A DNA stretch of 64,000 bases from Chloranthus sessilifolius (Eukaryota > Streptophyta > Magnoliopsida > Chloranthales > Chloranthaceae), in NCBI GenBank assembly GCA_021018995.1, contig CM037593.1, positions 42,111,810 through 42,175,809 on the forward strand, written 5' to 3'. Numbering within the stretch: the first letter of the stretch is position 1; each line of letters begins with the position of its first letter. The notes beneath the pieces are model-generated. The model did not search any database, was not told the origin of the DNA, and saw nothing but the letters and a program-made list of their open reading frames with translations. The position numbers were made by a program, and so were the translations under genes. This document shows, one piece after another, positions 54,762 through 64,000 of this stretch.

Positions 54762-57355
54762 TGTAAATACCCCCATTTCGCCCTCTCGAAGTACACGAAT
54801 TCGTTTGGTCAGCTCTTGACCTTTTTAACCCTTGACATGGGACCATGCAACTGTACATGGCTGAACACAAACTGAAATAATAGCTTTGTGGCTCAGATCC
54901 CAACATAGGGAGGCTATATACTAAGCAATAGTATATAGTCGGAATGTAGACTAAAACAATAGTCCTGCATTCCATTCTTGAGACCATACCCGGACAACCC
55001 TGAATTAAGCGCCTGAAAACTCGCGCATAATTATATCACGCGCACAACCACAAGAGCGCGATTAGTCCTCCCCTTTCAGACCAACCTTCCTTTCACAGAC
55101 CGTTTCGAGACTCTATTACGCGCCTAGAACTAGACGCGCGATCGGATTGAGCGCTACAGCACCAGCGCGCAATTGGCCTACGCCCGACCTAGTCTCCTAC
55201 CCTTGACTCCTACATTTCCTCAATTAAGCACTTCGGGTAACACGCTTAATCGGATTACGCACGTCCCACCACGTGCATAATTAGTCCTGATTTTGTTAGG
55301 ACTAGGAAACCCGCTGAGTAATTCAGCCGGTCGCTCACTGAGTCGGTGACCAACTCAAAGCGATTAAGCTCCAGAAAACTGGCGCATAATTCAGTTAAAC
55401 ATCCGAAAATGGGCACGTAATTGAATGAAAACCTATAAAAGTTTTTTTTTTCAAAGAGAGATAAGGAGGGTTGCAAGTTTTGATAAACGAGACCGTAAAT
55501 AAAAAATCAGAGAGCTCCGAGAATGGATCCCTAGAGCAAATTAGCCATGATTTTAATATTCGAACTTCGAGAAGTCTCACCGCAGCCTCGATTCTAATTT
55601 TTAGACCGTAGCATCCTCTTCGAACACACAACATGAGGAGGCTGGTAATTTTGAGAGAGAGAACGGAATATTTTTGAGACTTCGAAACTAGAGAACTCCG
55701 AGGACAAGCCCATAGAGCAAATTAGTCATGATTTCAAGATTCAAACCCCCGAATCTTCGATGATTCCTCTCTGCAGCCCCGACCTTAGGTAAGAATTTTA
55801 TTTTATTTTAGACTTAGGATTTCCCCTTAGTTTAATTATTTAATTCTATTTCTAATTTTTAGACCGTAGAACCCTCTTTGGACCGAAATTCTCTATGTCC
55901 GGTTCTAGTTCTCTGTTTCTAGAACCGGTTCTTATTCTAGCGGTCCGACATACCGACCTTATGCTTTGATTCTACTCTAAAATCTTAATCTACAGTCCTA
56001 TTATTATTTTCTGGTTCCGACTCTCAGAGTTTAGAACCAGTCCTTAATCATACGGCCTGGTTTTTTCTGATTTCAGACCCGAATTCAGTCCTAAATTTTA
56101 ATCTATAATTTAATTCTATATTTTCAAATGTCAAAAATCCAAAACTATAAATTTTAGTTCATAACTTTAGTTTCTCAATCTAATTTCTTATTATAATTTC
56201 GAATTCAATTCTAAAAATCCCCATTTTATTATTCAATTACCCACCTATCTTTTATCTCAGCCATTCGATTTGCCCAAGGGAGCTTATGGAGGGTACTCGG
56301 GAACGAGGCCAATCCTCCTTAGCATAGCGGGCCCAACCCCCCCTATTTTTTAGTTTAGTTTTTTTTTTATTATTTCAATATAATTGACTAATTGCATCAA
56401 ACAGGCCTTCATATCATTATTTGCTTTGATTCAATTCAGTCTTCTAGTTCAGTCACTTTATTATCTCAACCAAAATTAGGGAAGTTAATTCATTCATTAT
56501 TAGTTAGATTTTTACCATAATTGATTCGTAGATTATGATTCTAAAAAAAAGAGAGTTAATTTTGTCACCTCGATCATTTATTTTTAGTTTAGTAAATTGA
56601 TTTATTGCTTCAATCAAAAATCTCAAAAGAAGATTAGTCTTTATTTTCTTCAAATTAGAATGCTAGTAAGATTACCTTAAGTGCTTTAGTTGTGATTGTC
56701 ATGCGATTGATACATCTACTTGTCTAGAATTGCAATAAAATTAATATACTTGCTTTATCTAGAATTGCGATATAATTGGACTCTTTTGTTTAATCAGAAT
56801 ATTATTGGAACTGATACACATGCACTCCTAGTACCAGTAGGAGACTGAAATTGATTAGACTCTTAGCAGTACCAGGACTTTGATATTAATTGGACTCCTA
56901 ATGATACGGAGAAACTAAAAATGATTGGACTCCTGATAGCATCAGGACACTAAAATAACCCGTCATAATAAGCGTCATAATAAGCGTACCTAATCATAAT
57001 TCACAACAAAAAAAAGGAATCTAAATTGACTATAACAGCAACAAGGGAAACTAAAAAGAAAGCTGAAATTATCTAATTAAAAGAGGACACTGCTGCTGAT
57101 GTTCGCAGGCGGACAATTCAGTATAGAAGTAATCCACACCTGCCTAAACGCGCGATCATTGACGTGTTGCAGCGTTGATAAATATCTACAGCTGGCGATC
57201 GCAAATCAACTAAGAATCATCCTAGGAAATTCCTCCTATTACCATTTATCCCCACCTTATCACATACACTGCATCGCTTGAGTCCAACATGATGGAATTG
57301 GAAGCCACTTATTCAATGGGAACCGAGAGGAACCCAGAAAAAGCACGCACCAACA
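54762..57355 (+). repeat. Tat-3 5' LTR
   Basis: 2594 bp, TGTAAATACCCCCATTTCGC to GCACGCACCAACA. U3 motif block 55006-55260, TATA CTATAAAA at 55433-55440. The leader is partly duplicated in tandem (about 55505-55595 and 55690-55790, around GAGAGCTCCGAG and AGAGCAAATTAG). Splice-donor-like CTTAGGTAAGAATT at about 55786. Conserved GC island 56271-56342, AT-rich part 56343-57090, and CTGGCGATCGC (57192-57202), which repeats the start of the PBS. Confidence 0.92.
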
Positions 57356-57358
57356 GAC

Positions 57359-57376
57359 TGGCGATCGCGATGGGAC
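57359..57376 (+). other. Tat-3 primer binding site
   Basis: TGGCGATCGCGATGGGAC, three bases after the LTR end. TGGCGA is the start seen in Tat/Ogre-type PBS that pair with tRNA-Arg; the exact tRNA-Arg isoacceptor is inferred, not checked. Its second half is the motif that recurs in the 3' regions of Tat-L and Tat-R. Confidence 0.75.
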
Positions 57377-57990
57377 CCTTTTGTAAACCCCTTCTTTTCC
57401 TTTAGATAATTAGCTTTATTTTACTTCCCTATTTTTCTTTCCTGTCGTGTCGTTTAAATTTTGATTTTTTAATTTTTTTTTTATATATGAGCCGTCGCCA
57501 AAGACTCGAAATGTCTGACATACGTAGAGTAAGTTGAAGAGACCCTCCGTTGTAAGGATTTCATAACAACCCTGCCTATGAGGAAGAACCACCTTATACT
57601 TTTAGCTCACGACAACCTGAAGTCAACATGGCTGGTGAACAAGAGAACCCCTTTTCTACACCACACGCCGGTAATAGCCATGACGACAGAAATAATCACT
57701 CTGGATAAAATCTCACCACTAAATAAATCGTAGAACTTAGCATCCAAAGAATACAAAGAGGAGGCGATGATTCTGAAGAGTTGCTTCGAGGATTGGCTGC
57801 TGCATATGAAACCATTAGGGGACAATAAAATTCGGGAGAGCAGGAGCGACAAGAGAGACCACCTTCAACCCCAAGCACAGTGTCAGCCCGCGCTACGCCA
57901 TTAAGGCAACATACTCACATGTTCTTTAATGACAGTTTGTCAGACAAGAGTATCTAACACGCCACTCTCAAAGACAACACTATAAAGGCC
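57377..57990 (+). pseudogene. Tat-3 leader and start of gag, broken
   Basis: The leader runs to about 57620; a possible gag start is the ATG at 57628 (MAGEQENPF), followed within 27 codons by a stop. Short pieces such as GGDDSEELLRGLAAAYETI can be read near 57753-57810 in another frame. No firm start can be set. Confidence 0.55.
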
Positions 57991-58009
57991 GAAGACCTCC
58001 CAAAAATGC

Positions 58010-58760
58010 TTGATGGCCAAGAGGGAATGCCCAGGTCGCTCATTCGGATTCGATAAATTCTGTCGAGACATTGAATTTGACCTACCCATAGGATTTAAAC
58101 CGCCAAAATTTACTAAATACAATGGCACCGAAAACCCAAACCATCACTTGGCCCTCTTTTGTAATGATTGGCGACCTATACGCAACAATCAAGGACTTCT
58201 CATTCACTACTTTCAACGTTCATTAGAAGGAGAAGCTCTAGACTGGTTTGCGGAGCTCCCACTTTATAAGATAGAGACTTTTGATGAGCTAGTTGGTTGA
58301 TTCCTAGACCAATAAAAACACTTGATTCAAGAGACGGTTAGCCTCAGCGACCTGATGGCGGCCAAGTAAGGACCAGATGAAGAATTCACCGACTTCGTCG
58401 CTAGATGGCGAAAGCTTGCTGCTAGAATTGGAACTTCAATGAAAGAGAAAGATTCAATTGACATCATCATTGACAATACTAAGGAACCACTAAGGAGCGC
58501 CCTAGTCATCAGCAATTGCCCCGACTTCACTGCACTTCACTCTCGGGCGTCCCGATTGACGCGACACATCAAGGGCGGAGATCTTGCATTATCCATAGTC
58601 ACGTCAAAGGTGGGCTCCTCCAACGAGTCAAAACCGAAAAATCATAAGAAAGCCTCAGGAACCGAACAAATTAATATGGTTGTCAATCAAGGGAAAATTT
58701 TGAATAACGGGAACTTCCCACCACATAACTTCGGGCAGAACTAGATCCAACAATGATACG
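58010..58760 (+). pseudogene. Tat-3 Gag capsid part, two frame pieces
   Basis: Capsid-type Retrotrans_gag motifs: FDLPIGFKPPKFTKYNGTEN, PNHHLALFCNDW, IHYFQRSLEGEALDWFAELP, YKIETFDELVG, stop at 58299, then HLIQETVSLSDLMAAK, stop, and DEEFTDFVARWRKLAARIGT, followed by IDIIIDNTKEPLRSALVISN. This order (LPxGFKxPKFxxYxGTxxPxxHL, FQxSLxGxALxWFxxL, ESFxxYxxRWR) is typical of Tat gag. At least three stops. Confidence 0.85.
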
Positions 58761-58779
58761 CTAGTCAAAATCAGGGCGC

Positions 58780-59270
58780 TAATCAACACAGGTATGCAAA
58801 CCAGAACCAGGGCCAAAACCAGAACCAGGGCCAAAACCAGAACCAACGCCAATATCAAAATAGAAACCAATACCCTAACGCTTGTCAGGCCCAAAACGCA
58901 GAACATAATCGACCGGCCCACGTGCCAAATTATAACAGCATACCTCCACCTTAGAACTTTAACCCAGCTAGGGGACCCTACCAGCCAAAGTGGGAACACT
59001 ATCCCCCTTTACCCGATACTATTTCCAATATTTTTCGTCTCCTTAGCGCCCAGAATCTCTTACGATTCCCACAAGAAAAGCCTAGGCCATGGCCTGCAAA
59101 TCTAGACTACGATAAATATTGTTCTTTCCATCGGTACGCGGGACACAACTTAGAGGACTGTTAGGTTCTCAGGGATGTGATCTATGACATGAACGACCGG
59201 AATCAAATTGATTGGAAAGCGCTTAGGATCCCTGACCCTAATAACAATCAACCCTAACAAAATTTAGGGA
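58780..59270 (+). pseudogene. Tat-3 Gag C-terminal Gln/Asn-rich and zinc-knuckle part
   Basis: A Gln/Asn-rich stretch is coded by about three 18-bp repeats of CAGAACCAGGGCCAAAAC (58800-58855). Further on, DKYCSFHRYAGHNLEDC at about 59110-59162 is a zinc-knuckle-like CxxHxxxGHxxEDC motif of Tat gag, followed by a stop and LRDVIYDMNDRN. Nucleocapsid role in the family. Confidence 0.75.
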
Positions 59271-60264
59271 TCATAAATAACCCCATGCCTAACCACAACC
59301 AAGGGACACCGGCCCAGGTCACTACTATAGATCTCCCCAGTGAACCTTATTTCCAGCCTTCGGCATTAATCACTCGTATCCTACCCTCTGACGCTGTAAC
59401 TACCCCTATAAGAACTCCATCCTCCTTACACCCCACTACCTTGATCATACAGATCGCGCCACTGATCCCGCCTCCATATCCAAAGTTTATCCAAATACGA
59501 GTCCATTCCTTCAGGGCCAGGAGGCCGTTCCTCCATCATTCCCCACTAGAGCCATTGACCCTGCCAAATTCTGAATCACCAGTGTTGCCACTCCCTTCAC
59601 CCAACTCTAAATCTGAGTGTAGAGACTATGCTCTCTAAACCGTCATTCTGACTGTCGCACGAATAGATAGTGTCGCCCACACGACTCCCAACCAAGAGAG
59701 TGAAGCTAGAACTGAGTATCCATTAGATGAAGAGCAAAGTGAATGAAAAGAATACCTAAAGCCATGCGAGACGTTGGTCTCCACTTTCTTAGAGGAAGAG
59801 GATCACACGCAATACCTCCCACCTTGGAGTAATACCATACAGACACGCACACCGACCCATAACTTCACTCGCTTCACAAATGCATCGACATCGAGGCACG
59901 ATAGGTTCGACTAGCAACCGGCCTAACCTATTCTCAAGTCAGGAACCAACTATCCACCTCCCCCTTTCCTGCGGAACAAAGATTTCACACTGGCACAACT
60001 ATGCGAGGGGAACATGAGAGAAAGGGAAGTTGACTTACCACCCCATCGCATGTCATCCCACCACCAATTCCCGTACCACAATCACCTCAGTCACCTGCAC
60101 CTAGGGCCCATCGGCCGGGCAAAGAAATAGCACTTGAGCTAGGGCAAGAGTACGATTTGTTACGACCTCTCCAAAAGATCCCAGCTCAGATATCTATACT
60201 AGAACTCATCAAGAAGTCGCCTGATCATCACTGACTATTAATAAGGACACTCAAGGACATTCAA
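59270..60264 (+). other. Tat-3 gag-protease linker
   Basis: Pro/Ser/Thr-rich reading with several stops. Open 117 codons at 59285-59638 with no known domain. This matches the long, poorly conserved linker of the family. Confidence 0.5.
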
Positions 60265-60780
60265 GTGAAAGAAGACACGACCTTGGATGAGCTTCATCAA
60301 ATTACCTCTATCATGGCACAACCTCCTGCCCTTCCATTCACGGACGCAGACATGCTTAAGGAGTCACTTCACGGGAGCGCTGCCCCCATATATCTTACAG
60401 TCATAATCAGAGGATTTTCTGTACCCCATGCAATAGTCGACATAGGCACGGGACTCAATATTTGCCCTCTCACCACATTGAAAACACTTGAATACACGGA
60501 ATAAGACGTTAGGCCCTCGGCCTTGTCACTCATAGCCTATGACAGCTCACATCGTTTCGTATAAGGAACTATCAAACTTCAGGTCCGCCTTGGACTCGTG
60601 ACAAAAGATGTTATGTTCCATGTTGCTGACTCTGCTAGCACATATAATCTCATTTTAGGTAGAAAATGGTTAGAATCAATAAAGGCTGTCGCGTCCACAT
60701 ACCATCAATGCATTAAATTCCTGTATGAGGACTCCATCATCCGTATATTTCGACGGCCCATGAATCCGTACTAAACACAG
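60265..60780 (+). pseudogene. Tat-3 protease, one internal stop
   Basis: PIYLTVIIRGFSVPHAIVDI then GTGLNICPLTTL: the retropepsin active site normally DxGSxxNxxP is DIGTGLNICP here. After a stop at 60502 the frame continues with SALSLIAYDSSHRFV, a stop, LQVRLGLVTKDVMFHVADSA, then STYNLILGRKWLESIKAVAS and YHQCIKFLYE, the typical YNLLLGRxWIHxxxAVxSxxHQxxKF end. Family role: polyprotein cleavage. Confidence 0.85.
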
Positions 60781-60794
60781 GCCACATAAAAAAG

Positions 60795-61139
60795 ATGCGA
60801 ATTCCTGATGAAGCAGCTGTCACAGGAGTCTGCTCACCTGCCCTTCCTGGTTTTCACCCAGAGCGACAACAAGAGCTAATGAGGAGGGAGGTTGGCCCTG
60901 ACCTCGCTAGATTATACGACATCAACCCAACCGCGAAGAAAGGGTGGGATCTTATATACCAACTCGGATACTTCTCCCACAGTGGACTCGATAAGAATAA
61001 GCAAGGTCGTGTGAAACCTATATTCCTGACTAAAATACACAAGCACAAACCAGCCGATTTATTCCCTACCTCATCAAAATGGTCTGTTTATGACCACTTC
61101 GTCTATGAAACTACTGAGAAAATAAATGTGCCGAAGTAG
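60795..61139 (+). CDS. Tat-3 segment with a G-patch-like motif after the protease
   Basis: 115 codons open. The middle reads KKGWDLIYQLGYFSHSGLDK then NKQGRVKPI, which fits the G-patch pattern (xGxxhhxxxGYxxGxGLGKxxQG) with three of the usual glycines replaced. G-patch segments next to retroelement proteases are known in some families. It ends in VYETTEKINVPK. RNA or nucleic-acid binding is inference only. Confidence 0.5.
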   Translation: MRIPDEAAVTGVCSPALPGFHPERQQELMRREVGPDLARLYDINPTAKKGWDLIYQLGYFSHSGLDKNKQGRVKPIFLTKIHKHKPADLFPTSSKWSVYDHFVYETTEKINVPK

Positions 61140-62857
61140 AAGGGAGTATCCTTCACCAAACCCCAGGAGATTGAAATTGAACAAATATCTAAAGCATTCA
61201 ATGATTTGACGAACCTGAATGATGATATCGATGAACCCCTCGAAGGAGTCAAACTTTTGTTTGACACTAAAAATCCCATAGAAGGAAGAAAGAAAGACCC
61301 TTCAGAAATCGAACCGCAATTACAAGATTGGGAATCTATAGATGATGAAGATTTTCACATAGCGGCCTTACGAGATGACGAAGAACACTCATGATCGCCA
61401 TGGGAACAGGATTATACCTTGCAAGAAAATATTAATTCATATAGCATCCACCTTTGCCTCGGCCTTAGAGGATGGGAATGCCTGTGGGACTCGCCTTGTA
61501 TCTTTCACCCATATCAACCCCGGTGCGAAGCATGCACTCGCATACTAGAGTAATTTGCTAGCAAGATCACACATCCTATAACGATCGAGGTGGATGGAGC
61601 TGACCCTATAACCATAAGCACGACCAGTAATCCACCAACCTCTCTCTTGGCACCAGAAGGGGGAAGACCCGAAGGTCAGTTATTCGACTCAGGAGGAAAC
61701 ACCCACATCCCACTCCTAGAGTTTGAAGGGGAGTTTGAATTAGACGCTCCTTCATCCCCAGATGCACCACAACTCCAAATATTTTGGCAATCACTCGAGG
61801 TAGAGTGGCGACCTCCACCAAGTGATGACGAGGACTATTGGATAGACCTTCCCACACTCGAACTGGTAGAGCAAGCCAACCTAGAGCTTCACACCTTATC
61901 TGATCCAGAGAGTGAGTTGGATAATATCATCGACCATAACTTGGAAGGATGGGAATGCCCTTGGGAATCTCCCTACATTTTCTTACCATTACTAGATCCG
62001 CTGTCGAGCATGTGCGCCCATCCCAACATATCATGAAGATTAAGAGAAAGAGTTCCCCCCCAAGGGACCCTTTAGGAGATTCCCCCTCACAGGAAGGATA
62101 ATCATCTCATAACTTCGACGACGATAGTTCAATCGATTATGATCACTCGAGCTTCTTCAGGGAAGAGATAATCAACCTAGTAGAGGAAACTCAAACTATG
62201 ATACCTCTGTCATCAGCATTGCTTATTCGAAAGATCCCATTGGATGAGGACTCCAAAAAAAAAAATGCCAAATTTGCAACAAGTTCGCGTTCCCCGAAGG
62301 ATCGCCCGAATGACTCCAACAGCCGTCTCGCTCTCTCAACTAGAGGAAGTTGCTCTCCCGGTGTCTCTTGAGGCCACCAACCCTGTGCCGTATTTATTAT
62401 CAAAGATAAAAAAAATAGAAAATATAGAAAACCCTAAAAAACTAGAAACACAAAACCCAAAAATAATATAAAACCTTAAAAAAGAAAGGGAACTCTGTAT
62501 CCCGATTCAAGTCTACGATCAACGAGGGGACTTCCCTCCTCTAACTCCTGACCCATCTCACGCGCAAGGACGCAAAGCTTTCAGGCTAAGTAATAATCCA
62601 GTCATCATACCAGAAGAGATACTCCATGACTTCGAGAGAAGAATTAATAGCCTTGACCTTCACTTTACCAAAGATCTTTCAGCCATAAGTTGCACTGATG
62701 AAAAGTGGCCTTGCGCAAAAATAAATCCCCAACCTAGTAATTTCACTGTATATGAGCTTATCGAGAATGAAGGAGGAACACCAGGCCCTGATGAGACTCA
62801 GGACTTCTGACAGGTTATTAACGTTTTGACGAACAGACCCAGGCTACTGTCGAACCC
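61140..62857 (+). pseudogene. Tat-3 acidic linker between protease and RT
   Basis: Acidic open pieces at 61206-61394 and 61590-62036. A GWECxWxSPxIF motif is present twice (about 61468-61505 and 61948-61983), pointing to an old internal duplication. The last part (62500-62800) reads IPEEILHDFERRINSLD and similar, with a stop at 62808. No enzyme domain. Confidence 0.5.
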
Positions 62858-63926
62858 ATGGAGGATATCAATTTTCGCATCGACAAGAAGCCCAAGAAAC
62901 TATTAATTAGTGTGACGCTCAATTCCAGAGAACGTCAATGGATTGTACAAATCCTACAGGAACATCTCCACTCTTTTGCATGGTCCTACGAGGATATGCC
63001 TGGTTTAAACCCAAGCCTAGTAGAACATCGTCTTGTCTTAGAACCCGATGTAAAACCTACTAAGCAGAAACTCCACAAGATGCACCGCCGAACAGCCCTT
63101 CAAGTCAAAGAGGAAGTTGATAAGTTACACAAAGCTAAATTCATCCGAGTTGTCCTCTATCCCAAGTGGGTAGCCAACATAGTACCTGTCTCCAAGAAAG
63201 ACGGCAGGGTATGGGTTTACATTGACTTTCGAAACCTCAATCAGGCATGCCCAAAAGATGAGTTCCCACTCCCACATATTGACGCTCTTGTTGACAACAC
63301 CGCTGGACATGAGATGCTGTCTTTTATGGACGCTTTCTCTGGATATAATCAGATCAAGTTAGCAGAGTCTGACCAAGAGAAGACTTCCTTCACCACACCA
63401 TGGGAAACTTACTACCACGTCGTCATGCCTTTTGGGCTCGAGAATGCAGGAGCCACATATCAACGCGCGATGATGGCTATTTTTTACGACATGATGCATA
63501 AGTGTGTAGAAGTTTATGTCGATGACATATTAGTGAAGTCCTAGACGCGAGTAGGACACACTGAAGCCCTTCGGCTAATGCTACAGAGAGCTAAGAAATA
63601 TCAACTAAAAATGAATCCTAAGAAATGTGTTTTCGGAGTCACCTCAGGAAAATTACTTGGTTTTATAGTTAGCAACCGAGGGATTGAAGTCGACCCTATG
63701 AAAGTGAGAGCCATTTTAGAGATGCCACCTCCCAGCAATATTAAGGAATTACGAGGTTTGCTAGGAAGATTGCAATTTATCAGGAGATTTATCTCTCAGC
63801 ATTCAGACCGATGCCATCCTTTCTATAAACTACTTAAAGGAGGGACCGAGTACAGATGGGATGACCAATGCCAGCAAGCTTTTGATAATATTAAAAAATA
63901 CCTCCTTAACCCGTCAATACTATAGC
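62858..63926 (+). pseudogene. Tat-3 reverse transcriptase, one in-frame stop
   Basis: Pre-RT HSFAWSYEDMPGLNPSLVEH, then KLHKAKFIRVVLYPKWVANI, VPVSKKDGRVWVYIDFRNLN, QACPKDEFPLPHID, SFMDAFSGYNQIKLAESDQE (first Asp), YYHVVMPFGLENAGATYQRA, and VEVYVDDILVKS with YVDD at 63515-63526. A TAG at 63542 interrupts; the same frame goes on with MNPKKCVFGVTSGKLLGFIV, VDPMKVRAILEMPPPSNIKE, LRGLLGRLQFIRRFI and WDDQCQQAFDNIKKYL. Motifs (VxVYVDDMxVKS, ENAGATYQRAM) are those of Tat. Catalytic residues are intact apart from the stop. Confidence 0.93.
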
Positions 63927-64000
63927 CACCAGTTCCTGGAAGACCCCTAATCCTATATCTTTTAGCAAACGATAAAGCGATGGGAGTAATCTTAGGACAA
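63924..64000 (+). pseudogene. Tat-3 RNase H start, cut by window edge
   Basis: After a TAG at 63923 the frame reads PPVPGRPLILYLLANDKAMG then VILGQ, the start of RNase H. The same sequence at 1-29 continues into the rest of the domain in Tat-L. Confidence 0.8.

Larger units (their letters stand above)
54762..64000 (+). mobile_element. Tat-3: 5' half of a third Tat element
   Basis: 5' LTR 54762-57355, PBS at 57359, gag, protease, G-patch-like segment, linker, RT, and the start of RNase H at the window edge. Same family as Tat-L and Tat-R by LTR and by the RNase H sequence at 63970-64000, which matches the first 29 bases of the window at 26 of 29 sites. Inserted in Tat-R. Frames are broken in gag, protease and RT. 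Confidence 0.88.

Overview
This window is nuclear DNA from a flowering plant, and all of it is transposable-element sequence. I found no host gene, tRNA, rRNA or CRISPR array. The plant call rests on the element types: Ty3/gypsy elements of the Tat and Athila lineages, an L1-type LINE of plant style with a C-terminal RNase H, and a plant-mobile-domain-like gene. Nothing seen allows a species to be named.

Layout. (1) 1-22479, + strand: the 3' part of a giant Tat element (called Tat-L here). It has decayed RNase H, a second RNase H and integrase (1-2.3 kb), then a 14.5-kb 3' region (2.3-16.84 kb) whose genes lie ANTISENSE to the element, then a 3' LTR (16837-22479) swollen by six tandem copies of its promoter segment. 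(2) 22480-25291: a piece of an L1-type LINE. (3) 25292-54761, - strand: a second giant Tat element (Tat-R), tail-to-tail with Tat-L, with its 3' LTR at 25292-27390 and its own copy of the antisense genes at 27.4-54.7 kb. A complete 14.3-kb Athila element (29686-43989, - strand, target duplication GTGTC) is inserted in it. (4) 54762-64000, + strand: the 5' half of a third Tat element (Tat-3): LTR, primer binding site, gag, protease, G-patch-like segment and reverse transcriptase, cut by the window edge. Three solo LTRs are also present: Tat at 5114-7643 and 48198-50564, and Athila at 9977-11810. All three have target-site duplications.

The most unusual content is in the 3' regions of Tat-L and Tat-R. 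Both carry three transcription-unit-like blocks (A, B, C) plus a small conserved ORF (D), all reading opposite to the element. Block C is a spliced gene of about ten exons. Its junctions can be placed at matching sites in both diverged copies, and it codes for a plant-mobile-domain-like protein with a coiled-coil-like tail. Between these genes and the 3' LTR lies a cluster of dozens of degenerate copies of a short motif. That motif equals the second half of the Tat primer binding site and runs antisense to the element, so the element RNA would carry tRNA-3'-end-like sequence. The LTRs and the A and C promoters share a reiterated GCGC/AATT motif block.

How the parts relate: every gag-pol gene here is broken, so no element in the window looks autonomous. 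With later insertions removed, an intact Tat element of this family would be about 24 kb, in the size class of Ogre-type elements. Order of events by nesting: LINE first, then Tat-L and Tat-R into the LINE, then the solo LTRs, the Athila and Tat-3 into those elements.
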